Positions 7,427 through 16,295 are shown, counted from the stretch's first letter. The stretch: 64,000 bases of DNA from Arthrobacter_H rhombi (GCF_039526245.1 NZ_BAAAIV010000019.1:1-64000); one strand, 5' to 3'. Notes: generated by a model from the letters alone, not told the origin. Made by a program: numbers and translations.

Positions 7427-8415
7427 TGCTCGTCCTTGACCATGAGGACCACCTTGCCGACGGCGGTCCGGTTCTCGAGCGATGCCAAGGCCTCCGCTGC
7501 TTGATCCAGTCGGTAGACCCGCTCCACGGCGGGATGCAGGGATCCGGCATCCAAGAGCCCCTGGACGCCGTTCCGAACCCTTTTCAGTGTGCCCGGATGT
7601 TCACGCTCCATCACGTCCATGGCGATCCCGGTCAGGGTGAGATTGCGCAGCAGCAGCCGGTTCACCTTGATCTCGGGGATACTGCCGCCCGCAAAACCGA
7701 CGATCACCCCGGTGCCGCCGATCGCCAGCGCGCGGACGGTGTCCAGAAAGCCGGAGCCGCCGACCATGTCGATGAAGCCCTGCACTCCGTGGCCATCCGT
7801 GAGGGTCTTGACGTCGTCGAGCCAGTGGCCGGTGGAACGCAAGACATGGTCCGCACCAGAGGCGACGGCGACGCGTTCCTTCTCGTCGCTGGACACCAAT
7901 GCGATGGTCGAGATGCCCTGGGCACGGGCGATGTCCAGCACTGCGGTCCCGACCCCGCCGGCAGCTCCGGTCACCAGGACGGTCCCACCGGGCTGCACGC
8001 GCGAGCTCTCGAGCGCATACCACGCCGTGGAATAGTTCATGTAGAGACCGGCCGCATGGACATGGTCCATGGACTCCGGTATCCGGATCAGGTAGTCCTC
8101 CAAGGCGAGCGCCCGTTCGGCCATAGCGCCTTGCCAGACGATGCCGGCCACCCGGTCCCCAGGTCGCAGCCATGAGTTCCCCGGCGCCTCCACGACGACG
8201 CCGGCCAGTTCGCTCCCTGCGACATAGGGGGCTTCCACCCCCGACTGGTACTGGCCGCGGGTCTGGAGGGGGTCGATGAAGGACAGCCCGACGGCGTGCA
8301 CCTCCACGAGCAGGCGGCGGCCTTCGGCACGGCGGTGGGCACCCTCCGGCTCGGGGACGTGCTGAAGACGCGCGGCGGAGGGGCCGGACAGCTCGGAGAC
8401 GACAATCGCTTTCAT
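7423..8415 (-). CDS. Zinc-independent quinone oxidoreductase-like MDR protein
   Basis: This 330-residue medium-chain dehydrogenase/reductase has an N-terminal GroES-like domain and a Rossmann domain with VTGAAGGVGTAVLDIA (about residues 142-157). It lacks the cysteine cluster of zinc-dependent alcohol dehydrogenases, so it belongs to the NADPH:quinone or enoyl reductase branch. In this setting it could reduce an enoyl-CoA or an enone intermediate. It sits between the TetR gene (54 bp upstream) and the overlapping NUDIX gene, probably in one transcript. A second MDR paralogue lies at 10276-11256. Confidence 0.85.
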   Translation of the reverse strand: MKAIVVSELSGPSAARLQHVPEPEGAHRRAEGRRLLVEVHAVGLSFIDPLQTRGQYQSGVEAPYVAGSELAGVVVEAPGNSWLRPGDRVAGIVWQGAMAERALALEDYLIRIPESMDHVHAAGLYMNYSTAWYALESSRVQPGGTVLVTGAAGGVGTAVLDIARAQGISTIALVSSDEKERVAVASGADHVLRSTGHWLDDVKTLTDGHGVQGFIDMVGGSGFLDTVRALAIGGTGVIVGFAGGSIPEIKVNRLLLRNLTLTGIAMDVMEREHPGTLKRVRNGVQGLLDAGSLHPAVERVYRLDQAAEALASLENRTAVGKVVLMVKDEQ

Positions 8416-8469
8416 GGGGACCCTGGCTTTCGGCTGGCGGGGAGGCGTCGGGCGTGCGTTGCGGACATT

Positions 8470-9072
8470 TCAGGACATTGAGCCGGTTTTTGGCGGAGGG
8501 GATGCCGGCAATGGAGTGGGACTGCGGCACCAGCCGTTGAGACCAGCGTGGAGGAAGAACAACAAGTTCTCCTCGACGCCGTGCCCGTTCAGGGTGCGGC
8601 GGGGCCAGGAGGTCATCGAGAAGATGGTGCCGAGGGCGGACTGCACGGCCTGTGCTGCCTCATCCGCCGTCAGATGTGTATAGAGGCGTCTGACCAGGCT
8701 TTCCCACCGTTCGATGTACTGTCGCTGCCGGCGGACGAAGGGACGTTTCCAGGGTTCGGCAATCGACCGAACCTCCCGCTGGTACAGCCCAACCAGTGGG
8801 AGGCGGGTGGCGCAGAAGTGGACGTGGTGCCGCAAGGCGCGGTCCAGATCCTGGCCGGGATCATCATGGACCTGGGTGGTGGCGCGCATCAATTCATCCA
8901 TGGCCTCGTTCAGCAGGGTCGCCAGGATTTCGTCCTTGCCGGAGAACGACCGATACAGCGCCGGACCGCTGAGACCGGCCCGGCGACCGAGTTCGTCCAT
9001 GCTGACGCCGTGGAATCCCCGCTCGGCGAAGGCCGCTGCTGCGGCGTCGAGGATGGTCTGTTCCCGGCTCAC
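8470..9072 (-). CDS. TetR-family transcriptional regulator
   Basis: This 200-residue protein has an N-terminal TetR helix-turn-helix (about residues 5-52, with AERGFHGVSMDELGRRAGLSGPALYRSFSGK) and an all-helical ligand domain. The start is GTG at 9072, the only candidate that keeps the whole HTH. It lies between an SDR gene and an MDR-NUDIX pair on the same strand and probably regulates them or itself. Its C-terminal domain resembles acyl-CoA-responsive KstR2/FadR-type TetR proteins, so an acyl-CoA ligand is likely but unproven. Confidence 0.88.
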   Translation of the reverse strand: MSREQTILDAAAAAFAERGFHGVSMDELGRRAGLSGPALYRSFSGKDEILATLLNEAMDELMRATTQVHDDPGQDLDRALRHHVHFCATRLPLVGLYQREVRSIAEPWKRPFVRRQRQYIERWESLVRRLYTHLTADEAAQAVQSALGTIFSMTSWPRRTLNGHGVEENLLFFLHAGLNGWCRSPTPLPASPPPKTGSMS

Positions 9073-9139
9073 CTGGCGAGCCTAGCAGCGTAGTAGGGGC
9101 CCTCACGTAGCAGTTTGCGGTCGTGGTGGATAGAGGTCT

Positions 9140-10015
9140 TCACTTCTTGTCGAGAATCCTCGGTGACTGGGGACGGTGAAAGCCCTGGAAGGGTTCGTTG
9201 TTGCGGGCCTCTTCGGGGAGCACCCAGGAACGCGCGCCATTGGGGGCGCCGCCGTCTACCCGGACAACGGAACCGGATGTGAAGCTCGCCGCCGGGGAGA
9301 GCAGGAAGGTGATCGCGGCAGAAATCTCGGATTCCGTCCCCCAGCGCTGCAGGGGGATCTCCCCGCGGAGATCCCGCTGCATGTATCCGTCGTCCTCGGG
9401 GTCGTAGGTGTCCAGTCCGGATGAGGCGATGGAGCCGGGGGCCACGGCGTTGACCCGAACTCCGGCCTCACCCCATTCGGCGGCGGCAGTCTCCGTGAGG
9501 TTCCACATGGCCGAACGGGCTGCGCCGGAGTGCCCATACATTGGCCAGCCCATCCACATATCCGCGACGATGTTGACGATGGCGCCACCGTGCTCCTCCA
9601 TGCTGCGGTTGTAGACCTCGCGCATCATGATGAATCCGCCCACCACGTTGGTCCTCAGGACTGCTTCGAACCCCTTGGTTTTGATGGTTTTCAGGGCAGC
9701 GCGGTACTGGCCGCCGGCGTTGTTCACCAGTCCATGGATGCGGCCGTGGTCATCCAGGACCTCCTGCACGATCTCCGACATGCGGTCTTCGTCCCGTATG
9801 TCCCCCGAGTGGGCCTCAGCGGAGCCGCCGTCCTCGCGGATCTCCGACAGCACGATGTCCAGTTTCTCTTGCTGGCGACCGACCAGGACCACGTGGGCAC
9901 CGAGGGCGGCTAGCTCATGGGCCGTGCACCGGCCGATGCCGCTGCCTCCGCCGGTGACGATGATCGTCTGGCCTGCGAACAGGTCAGGACGGAATGCCGA
10001 TGCGTAACCGCTCAT
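9140..10015 (-). CDS. SDR-family 2-enoyl-CoA/2,4-dienoyl-CoA reductase-like protein (PECR-like)
   Basis: This 291-residue short-chain dehydrogenase/reductase has the nucleotide motif TGGGSGIG (about residues 21-28) and NNAG. It lacks the usual YxxxK. The helix reads SGAARSAMWNLTETAAAEWG, then RVNAVAPGSI and LLSPAASFTSG, which matches the pattern of peroxisomal trans-2-enoyl-CoA reductase and DECR proteins. It would reduce a 2-enoyl- or dienoyl-CoA with NADPH. AAGGAG precedes the ATG. An 11-bp operator-like site (10132-10142) lies 117 bp upstream, and the gene diverges from the MDR/crotonase operon. Confidence 0.8.
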   Translation of the reverse strand: MSGYASAFRPDLFAGQTIIVTGGGSGIGRCTAHELAALGAHVVLVGRQQEKLDIVLSEIREDGGSAEAHSGDIRDEDRMSEIVQEVLDDHGRIHGLVNNAGGQYRAALKTIKTKGFEAVLRTNVVGGFIMMREVYNRSMEEHGGAIVNIVADMWMGWPMYGHSGAARSAMWNLTETAAAEWGEAGVRVNAVAPGSIASSGLDTYDPEDDGYMQRDLRGEIPLQRWGTESEISAAITFLLSPAASFTSGSVVRVDGGAPNGARSWVLPEEARNNEPFQGFHRPQSPRILDKK

Positions 10016-10131
10016 GTGAGCTCTCCTTGATTGCCGAAGTGGTCCATTGGTCCTGCGGTGGTGATTCGGTGGTCGTGAGGCGGGGGACCGCCGTGCACCG
10101 GCAGGCTAGCTGCCTTCGTTCTACTGTAGTT

Positions 10132-10142
10132 TGGTCAGTCCA
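10132..10142. promoter_or_regulatory. GntR/FadR-type operator (TGGTCAGTCCA)
   Basis: It matches the TGGTCAGACCA palindrome at 10 of 11 positions. It lies in the divergent region between the SDR at 9140-10015 and the MDR at 10276, 66 bp from the stronger site at 10208. Confidence 0.5.
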
Positions 10143-10207
10143 TTTACGGCAAGCGCAGGATGTATCGAGGACTGGCGCGTCGCCCTCGGGGTCCTGTACC
10201 GTCATAA

Positions 10208-10218
10208 TGGTCTGACCA
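10208..10218. promoter_or_regulatory. GntR/FadR-type operator (TGGTCTGACCA, perfect)
   Basis: A perfect palindrome about a central T, extended to 13 bp by flanking A and T (10207-10219). It lies 58 bp upstream of the MDR start. This is the best copy of the repeated motif in the window. Confidence 0.75.
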
Positions 10219-10275
10219 TAGAGGTTCAGACTGACGGGTTGTTGCGTGAGAAGTCGCCGAGATCGGAGCAGGGGC

Positions 10276-11256
10276 ATGAGGGCCATTGTCATGAACGAGT
10301 ACGGCGGGCCAGAGGTATTGGTCCCGGCGGAGGTGCCGGAGCCGGAACCCCGCGAGGGGTGGGTCACCGTGCGGTTACAAGCCAGCGCCCTGAACTGGCA
10401 CGACACCCTGATGCGACAGGGCATCTATGGGTCGCCCTTGCCCATCACTCCGGGGGCGGATGGCGCGGGAGTGGTGGTCGAGACCGGCGAGGAGGTCATG
10501 ATCCTGCCGTCCCTGCACTGGGGTGAACGTGGCTCCGCGCCCTCGGCGGACTTCGAGATCCTCGGGGATCAGCGCAATGGGACGTATGCCGAACTGGTCT
10601 CCGTACCCGCGGAGAACGTATTTCCCCGGCCGTCCGGGTGGTCGGCGCTGGAATGCGCCGCCTTCCCGCTGGTCGGCGTCACGGCTTACCGTGCACTCTT
10701 CACCCGGGGCCGCCTCGCATCGGGGGAGTCCCTGCTGGTGCTGGGGGCCAGCGGCGGCGTGGCCACCATGGCCGTGGCACTAGCCGTCGCGGCCGGGGCC
10801 AAGGTCACCGTCACCTCGACATCGCCGGAGAAGATTGCCCGGGCATGTGAGCTGGGGGCGAGCACCGGTATTGACCACTCGACCGCAAACTGGGTCGAGG
10901 AGGCTCGACGCTCCGCGAACGGGGGCGAGGGCTTCGACCTCGTACTCGATCCCGTGGGCCGGGTTGACGAATCCATCGGCACCTTGCGCGCCGGTGGTCG
11001 GTGCGTGGTCCTCGGGGCCAATGCCCGTGACACGGCGCCCTTGGCCGTGCGCCCCTTCTATTTCGGTCAATACGACCTGCTCGGTACCACGATGGGGGGA
11101 CCTCGCGATTTCGCGGGACTGCTCCGGCTGGTCGACTCGGAATCCGTGCGTCCACCGGTCATTGATCGGGTTTTCAGCTTGGAGCAGGCCGCCGAAGCCC
11201 ACCGATATCTGGAAGGTGGAGGGGGATTCGGAAAAGTCGTCCTCGACCATGGCTGA
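10276..11256 (+). CDS. Zinc-independent MDR oxidoreductase (quinone/enoyl reductase-like)
   Basis: This 326-residue MDR protein starts MRAIVMNEYGGPEVLV. The ATG at 10276 is chosen because GGAG precedes it by 7 bp and the family normally begins here; an upstream in-frame ATG adds ten basic residues. The Rossmann motif is LVLGASGGVATMAVALA (about residues 155-171). The structural zinc cysteines are absent. It heads a two-gene unit with the crotonase at 11316 and is preceded by a perfect GntR-type operator, so it belongs to the presumed acyl-CoA regulon. The substrate is unknown; an enoyl-CoA or cyclic enone reductase role is possible. Confidence 0.85.
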   Translation: MRAIVMNEYGGPEVLVPAEVPEPEPREGWVTVRLQASALNWHDTLMRQGIYGSPLPITPGADGAGVVVETGEEVMILPSLHWGERGSAPSADFEILGDQRNGTYAELVSVPAENVFPRPSGWSALECAAFPLVGVTAYRALFTRGRLASGESLLVLGASGGVATMAVALAVAAGAKVTVTSTSPEKIARACELGASTGIDHSTANWVEEARRSANGGEGFDLVLDPVGRVDESIGTLRAGGRCVVLGANARDTAPLAVRPFYFGQYDLLGTTMGGPRDFAGLLRLVDSESVRPPVIDRVFSLEQAAEAHRYLEGGGGFGKVVLDHG

Positions 11257-11315
11257 GAGACTTTCCGCCAGCCCACGCCCATTAAATGCCGTGCCGTACC
11301 CCAGGAGGTAAGACC

Positions 11316-12095
11316 ATGACCACGACCATCCGCTACGAGGTCCGCGACGCCATCGCCACCATCACCTTGGATGATCCGGCAACCCGCAACGCCCTCGGGG
11401 ATGCCACCCTCGACGATTTGCTGGATGCCATCGCGAAAGCCGGAGACGACGACAACATCCGGGTTGTCGTGCTGCGCTCGGCCGATCCGAAGGTCTTCTC
11501 CTCCGGGGGCAACCTCAAGGCGTTTGCCGACGACCGGCCAGTCATTGAGAAGTATGCAGGGCTGGATCGCTTTCCTCGCCTCTACAAGATGCTGGGCCGC
11601 CTCGGAAAACCTGTCGTCTGCGCGGCGGAGGGTGATGTCCTGGCCGGTGCCTTCGGGCTGGCGCTGGCCTGCGACTTCATCGTCGCCGTGGACGGCGTGC
11701 GGTTCGGGTGCCCGGAGATCAACGTGGGTGTCTTCCCGTTCATGATCTCTGCGCTGATCTACCGGAGTGTCCCGCGTGCCAAGGCGAATGAGCTGATGAT
11801 GACCGGCGAGCTCATCGACGCCGAGGAGGCCCGGCGAATGGACATCGTCAACAGGGTGGTGCCGCAGGACCATTTCGAGGCGGAACTGGCGGCGCTCGTC
11901 GAACGGCTCTCGACCCGCTCCCCGCTGCTGATGCGGCTGGGTAAGAACGCCTTGGACGCCACGCGGGACATGTCCTTCGACGATGCCCTCGGGTACCTGC
12001 AATCCCAGCTGGCCCTTGCCTTCGCCACGGAGGACATCCGGGAAGGCGTCGCTGCCCTCAAGGAAAAGCGGGAGCCGCAATGGAAGGGCCGCTAA
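11316..12095 (+). CDS. Enoyl-CoA hydratase/isomerase (crotonase) family protein
   Basis: This 259-residue crotonase has the SSGGNLKAF oxyanion segment (near residue 63). The GCPEINVGVFPF stretch supplies the first catalytic-position glutamate, while the second glutamate of classical hydratases is not retained, so isomerase or another crotonase chemistry is possible. AGGAGG precedes the ATG by 7 bp. It follows the MDR gene by 60 bp and ends about 140 bp before the next ligase, which has its own operator. It probably acts on an unsaturated ring or chain CoA thioester. Confidence 0.85.
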   Translation: MTTTIRYEVRDAIATITLDDPATRNALGDATLDDLLDAIAKAGDDDNIRVVVLRSADPKVFSSGGNLKAFADDRPVIEKYAGLDRFPRLYKMLGRLGKPVVCAAEGDVLAGAFGLALACDFIVAVDGVRFGCPEINVGVFPFMISALIYRSVPRAKANELMMTGELIDAEEARRMDIVNRVVPQDHFEAELAALVERLSTRSPLLMRLGKNALDATRDMSFDDALGYLQSQLALAFATEDIREGVAALKEKREPQWKGR

Positions 12096-12145
12096 GGCTC
12101 CCCGTGGGATGAAGCCCCAAACCCGCAATTGGCATATTGTGCTAA

Positions 12146-12156
12146 TGGTCAGACCG
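12146..12156. promoter_or_regulatory. GntR/FadR-type operator (TGGTCAGACCG)
   Basis: Ten of 11 positions match the palindrome TGGTCAGACCA. It lies 83 bp upstream of the second AliA-like ligase gene. Confidence 0.6.
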
Positions 12157-12238
12157 AAGTAGCATTCAGGTGAGGCGCATCACGGTAGGGGTGCGCGGCA
12201 CGGCCAAACAGGGGCTCCCGGGCCCGGAAGAGGAAACG

Positions 12239-13900
12239 ATGGCTTTCGCGTCAGTCAGTGACCGTTACACAAAGGATCAGATCGCCGGCTTCTACGCCGA
12301 GGGATTCTGGGACAAGCCGACGATGTTCGAGGTGCTCGAGCAGCAGGTGGCCCTGCGTGGTGACAAGGTCTTCATCACCGACGACTCGATCGGATTCACT
12401 TACCGCGAGATTTGTGATGACGCCGTGAGGATTGCCGCGGGACTGTCCCGACTGGGAGTGCGGCGCGGTGACTCGGTCGCCATCCAGATCCCGAGCTGGG
12501 CGGAGTTCGCCGCGTTGTCGATGGCGATCAACCGGTTGGGCGCCGTGATCGTCCCGGCACAGCCGATCTACCGCACCGACGAGATCGGGCACATGATTTC
12601 CACGGCTGGAGTCAAGGTGGCCTTCACGGCCGCCGAGTACCGTGGCTTCGACCATGCCGGCATGTGGCGGGACTTCATGGATTCGGCACCCAGCCTGGAG
12701 CACGTCGTCACCATCCGGGGGGCGGGGCCCGAGGGCACCCAGACACTCGAGTCGCTTGTCGACGCGGTGCCGGTCGAGAGCGCCCGCGGGGAGCTGCCGG
12801 CCGGGGGTGGACCGGACGACCCGTTCGCCATGGTCTTCACCTCGGGGACCACCTCCCAGGCCAAGGGGTGCCTGCACACCTTCAACACCATGGCCACCTC
12901 GGCCCGCATCCAGGCGGAGAACTACCGATACACCGAGAACGACGTGCAGTTCGGCCCCAGCCCCGTGACCCATACGACCGGCCTGGTGACCAGCATCATC
13001 CTGCCGCTGCTGGCCGGTGCGGCGACCCATGTGATGGAAAGGTGGAACCCCGAACTTGCCCTGGAGCAGATCAGTGAGCACGGCTGCACCGTCACCGTCA
13101 ACGCCTCGACCTTCCTGCAGACCCTGCTCGAGGCCTATGATCCGGAGCGGCACGACGCCTCGACGATGCGCGTCTGGACCCTGGCCGGCGCCCCCATCCC
13201 CGCCTCTTTGGTGGAGAAGGCGCGTAGGGCGCTCCCGAACCTCTCCGTGCTGAGCCTGTACGGGCGGACCGAGAATACGTCCATGGCGATGTGCACCTTG
13301 GACGACGACCCGGAGCGGTCCCTGACCTCCGATGGGCGCGCGTTTCGTGGGCAGGAGATCGTCATCCTTGGTCCCGGCGATGAGGTTCTCCCCCCGGGCC
13401 AGGAGGGCGAGATCGCCTTCCGTGGCTCCATGGTCCTGCTGGAGTACGTTGGCGAGCCGGAGAAGACCGCCGAATCGTTTACCGCCGACGGATACTCCAA
13501 GTCCGGTGACCTGGGAATCCTGGACGAGGCAGGCTATCTCCGGGTGACCGGCAGGCTGAAGGACATCATCATCCGCGGCGGCTACAACATCTCCGTCCGC
13601 CAGGTCGAGGACCTGCTGGCCGCGCATGAATCGGTGGGCAAGGTGGCCGTCGTCGCGATGCCGGACGAGACCATGGGCGAAAGGGCCTGCTGCTTCCTGG
13701 TCCCGGCGGCGGGTCATGATCCGCTGACCCTGGACGAGATCCGCGACTACCTGCTGGGTAAGGGGCTCGCTATCCAGAAGGTCCCGGAGCGTCTGGAGAT
13801 CGTGGACGAGGTGCCCACCACCCCGACCGGCAAGATCCAGAAGAACGTCTTGCGCACACATATCGCCAAAAAGCTCTCGGGCACCCAGGCCATCGTGTGA
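12239..13900 (+). CDS. AMP-forming acyl-CoA ligase, AliA-like (paralogue of the ligase at 4951)
   Basis: This 553-residue protein shows clear whole-length similarity to the ligase at 4951-6615. Shared features are the FTSGTTSQAKG phosphate loop with serine in place of glycine, PSPVTHTTG, LYGRTEN, GRLKDIIIRGG and the C-terminal TPTGKIQKN lysine motif. The ATG at 12239 is preceded by GGAAGAGGAAACG; an upstream in-frame ATG would add 23 residues with no family match. It has its own GntR-type operator and ends in a strong hairpin, so it is probably monocistronic. Two diverged ligases suggest activation of two related acids, or of one acid and its ring-opened product. Confidence 0.86.
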   Translation: MAFASVSDRYTKDQIAGFYAEGFWDKPTMFEVLEQQVALRGDKVFITDDSIGFTYREICDDAVRIAAGLSRLGVRRGDSVAIQIPSWAEFAALSMAINRLGAVIVPAQPIYRTDEIGHMISTAGVKVAFTAAEYRGFDHAGMWRDFMDSAPSLEHVVTIRGAGPEGTQTLESLVDAVPVESARGELPAGGGPDDPFAMVFTSGTTSQAKGCLHTFNTMATSARIQAENYRYTENDVQFGPSPVTHTTGLVTSIILPLLAGAATHVMERWNPELALEQISEHGCTVTVNASTFLQTLLEAYDPERHDASTMRVWTLAGAPIPASLVEKARRALPNLSVLSLYGRTENTSMAMCTLDDDPERSLTSDGRAFRGQEIVILGPGDEVLPPGQEGEIAFRGSMVLLEYVGEPEKTAESFTADGYSKSGDLGILDEAGYLRVTGRLKDIIIRGGYNISVRQVEDLLAAHESVGKVAVVAMPDETMGERACCFLVPAAGHDPLTLDEIRDYLLGKGLAIQKVPERLEIVDEVPTTPTGKIQKNVLRTHIAKKLSGTQAIV

Positions 13901-13964
13901 GGCCATCGCGCAGCGTCGCGGTTCAAGGCACTCTTCGGGAGCCGCGGGTTGACTGTGGAATAGA

Positions 13965-14033
13965 CGACGGCGGTGCGCCNNNNNNNNNNNNNNNNNNNNN
14001 NNNNNNNNNNNNNNNNNNNGCGCACCGCCGTCG
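13965..14033. terminator. Hairpin interrupted by the assembly gap, between convergent genes
   Basis: A perfect 14-bp inverted repeat, CGACGGCGGTGCGC at 13965-13978 and its complement at 14020-14033, flanks the N run. It lies between the convergent ligase and GntR genes, as expected for a bidirectional terminator. The true loop length is unknown because the loop is the gap. Confidence 0.65.
13980..14019. other. Assembly gap (40 N)
   Basis: Forty consecutive undetermined bases. The flanking arms are exact reverse complements, so the gap probably reflects a hairpin that blocked sequencing or assembly, not necessarily missing genes. Its real length is unknown. Confidence 0.95.
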
Positions 14034-14086
14034 GTTCTGCTTGAAGCGCTGCCGCCACACACCATGGGTGAGGGGCGGCGGACGTC

Positions 14087-14875
14087 TCAGACGCCGGCTT
14101 GCTTGGTGACGCTGACTTCCGAAGGATGGTCCACCTGCAGGATCGCCTCGGCGTAGGAGTGCACGTGGCGGTTCATGCGGCGCACTGCCGCGTCCCGGTC
14201 CCGCTCGCGGATGGCGCGGGTGATGGACCGGTGGGCCCTGACGGTGGTCGCCCGCACCTCGTCGGTGACGAAGCCCTGGTTGTCGGTGCCCGCGTAAATG
14301 GCCTCCGACAAGGCGCGCATGAGACCGGAGAGCAGCTCGTTGTGGCTGGCTGCAGCCACGGCCACATGCCAGTCCACGTTGACCTGCAGGAACTCGGCCA
14401 GGGAGGTGCTGTCGGCGTTCTCGATCCGGTCATTGAGGTGCTCTAGTTTCTTGAGGTCCTCATCCGTCCTGTGCCTGGCGGCCAGCCCGGCGCATTGGGG
14501 CTCGATCGCCTCGCGGGTCTCCAGCAAGTCCTCCATGCGGACCTGCCGGCCGCGGATCAACAACTGGGCGGAATTCGCCATCGAGTCGCTGTCCGGGCGG
14601 CGGACGAAGGCACCCCCGGCCCGGCCGGTGCGAATGGTGACCAGCCCCTGGACTTCGAGTATGCGCAGCGCCTCGCGCACGGTCGTGCGGCTCATGGCGG
14701 TCTGCGAGACCAGCTCACGCTCGGGCGGCAAGGACGTGCCCTCGGGGAACTCCTCGCGGAGGATCCTCTCGCGCAGGTCATCCGCCAACACATCAGAAGC
14801 CTTCGGCACCTGTAGGGGGGAGAGCATGGCCGGGAGGGTATCCGTGCTCTGCGATGTGCTGCGCTGCGTGACCAT
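14087..14875 (-). CDS. GntR-family regulator, FadR subfamily (FCD domain)
   Basis: This 262-residue protein has a winged helix-turn-helix (about residues 25-90, with LPPERELVSQTAMSRTTVREALRILE) followed by a helical FCD effector domain (about 105-235). The FCD metal-site histidines appear in VDWHVAVAA, AHRSIT and NRHVHSY. The ATG at 14875 is chosen because GGAGG stands 5 bp before it; a longer frame from 15019 would run over the operator. FadR-subfamily proteins bind TGGT-N3-ACCA, and that motif lies 85 bp upstream of this gene and before at least eight other transcription units here. It is the obvious candidate locus-wide repressor, probably released by an acyl-CoA or organic acid. Confidence 0.92.
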   Translation of the reverse strand: MVTQRSTSQSTDTLPAMLSPLQVPKASDVLADDLRERILREEFPEGTSLPPERELVSQTAMSRTTVREALRILEVQGLVTIRTGRAGGAFVRRPDSDSMANSAQLLIRGRQVRMEDLLETREAIEPQCAGLAARHRTDEDLKKLEHLNDRIENADSTSLAEFLQVNVDWHVAVAAASHNELLSGLMRALSEAIYAGTDNQGFVTDEVRATTVRAHRSITRAIRERDRDAAVRRMNRHVHSYAEAILQVDHPSEVSVTKQAGV

Positions 14876-14959
14876 GCTTGCCTCCAGGGGCGGGATCGCT
14901 CCCGCGGTTGCGGGTCGTGGTGCCGTGCTGTCTGTAGTCCGCGGGGGACGCCCTTGCAG

Positions 14960-14970
14960 TGGTCTGACCT
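14960..14970. promoter_or_regulatory. GntR/FadR-type operator (TGGTCTGACCT), probable autoregulation site
   Basis: Ten of 11 positions match. It lies 85 bp upstream of the GntR start, in the divergent region shared with the acyl-CoA dehydrogenase operon. Confidence 0.6.
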
Positions 14971-15038
14971 GTAGGGGTGCCGACCTTTTGAAGAGTTCGT
15001 TGTCCGTCAAGATTAGCACTAACGACCAGATGGCTATT

Positions 15039-15049
15039 CGGTCTGACCT
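15039..15049. promoter_or_regulatory. GntR/FadR-type operator (CGGTCTGACCT)
   Basis: Nine of 11 positions match and the GGTCTGACC core is complete. It lies 79 bp upstream of the acyl-CoA dehydrogenase that heads the 15128-23840 operon. Confidence 0.5.
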
Positions 15050-15127
15050 TTGCTATGGTTTTTCATATCGGACGCAACGACCGCGTCCGCGCCCTCACCG
15101 GGCACCCCGCAAGAAGGAGGCCTCCGC

Positions 15128-16294
15128 ATGGACTTCGAGCTGACGGACGACCAGCAGACGATTAAGGAAGCAGTGGCGGATCTCGCCTCCCGCTTCGACG
15201 ATCAGTATTGGATGGACAAGGATCTCAACAAGGAGTTCCCCACCGAGTTCTACGAGGCCTTCGCCTCGGGAGGATGGTTGGGCATCACCATGCCGGAGGA
15301 ATTCGGTGGCCATGGCATGGGCATCACCGAGGCCTCCATCCTGCTCCAGGAGGTGGCTGCCTCCGGAGCCGGCATGAATGGTGCCAGTTCCATGCACCTG
15401 TCCATCTTCGGCATGCATCCCGTCGTCGTCCACGGCACGGAACAGATGAAGCAGGAGAACCTGCCCCGGATCGCCAACGGCGATCTGCATGTCTGCTTCG
15501 GTGTTACCGAGCCCGGTGCCGGGCTGGACACGACCCAGATCACCACCTTCGCCCGCAGGGACGGCAGCGACTACGTGGTCAACGGCCGCAAGGTCTGGAT
15601 CTCCAAGGCCGCCGAATCCGAGAAGGTGCTGCTGCTGACACGGACCACCAAGTCCGAGGACGTCCAGAAGAAGACCGACGGCATGACCCTGTTCTTTACG
15701 GACATCGACCGCGACCACGTGGATATCCGGCCCATCAAGAAGATGGGCCGCAATGCAGTGACCTCCAATGAGCTGTTCATCGATGATCTGCGCATCCCGG
15801 AGGAGCACCGGATCGGCGAGGAGGGCAAGGGCTTCACCTATTTGCTGGACGGGCTGAACCCCGAGCGCATGCTGGTGGCCGCCGAAGCCCTCGGCATAGG
15901 CTACGCGGCGCTGAAGGCCGCCACCCAGTATGGCAACGACCGCGTGGTCTTCAATCGCCCCATCGGGAAGAACCAGGGGATCCAGTTTCCGCTGGCCGAC
16001 TCGCTGGCCCGCTTGGAAGCAGCAGAACTCATGCTCCGCAAGGCAACCTGGCTCTACGACCACGGCAAGCCCTGCGGCAAGGAGGCCAACATGGCCAAGT
16101 ACCTGTGTGCAGACGCCGGCTTCGATGCAGCGGACCGCGCCCTGCAGACACACGGTGGCATGGGGTACTCCGAGGAATATCCCGTCGCACGCTTCTTCCG
16201 GGAGGCCCGACTGACCCGGATTGCTCCCATCAGCCAGGAAATGATCCTGAACTACCTGGGCTCGCATGTGCTGGGCCTGCCGAGGAGCTACTGA
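15128..16294 (+). CDS. Acyl-CoA dehydrogenase (first gene of an eight-gene operon)
   Basis: This 388-residue FAD-dependent dehydrogenase should introduce an alpha,beta double bond into an acyl-CoA and pass electrons to ETF. It has the N-terminal DDQQTIKEAVADLASRF helix, the FAD motif CFGVTEPGAG, the WISKAA substrate loop and the C-terminal LQTHGGMGYSEEYPVARFFRE segment. The usual YEGT glutamate region instead reads TRIAPISQEM, so the catalytic base may lie elsewhere, as in medium/long-chain and other atypical ACADs. AAGGAGG precedes the ATG. It heads the operon running to 23840. Confidence 0.88.
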   Translation: MDFELTDDQQTIKEAVADLASRFDDQYWMDKDLNKEFPTEFYEAFASGGWLGITMPEEFGGHGMGITEASILLQEVAASGAGMNGASSMHLSIFGMHPVVVHGTEQMKQENLPRIANGDLHVCFGVTEPGAGLDTTQITTFARRDGSDYVVNGRKVWISKAAESEKVLLLTRTTKSEDVQKKTDGMTLFFTDIDRDHVDIRPIKKMGRNAVTSNELFIDDLRIPEEHRIGEEGKGFTYLLDGLNPERMLVAAEALGIGYAALKAATQYGNDRVVFNRPIGKNQGIQFPLADSLARLEAAELMLRKATWLYDHGKPCGKEANMAKYLCADAGFDAADRALQTHGGMGYSEEYPVARFFREARLTRIAPISQEMILNYLGSHVLGLPRSY

Positions 16295-16295
16295 A

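Noticed and set aside
12251..14065. Long minus-strand frame of about 604 codons opposite the second AliA-like ligase
   Set aside because: It runs through the N gap, has no domain signature, and is the antisense of a well-recognised ligase. High GC makes such shadows common.
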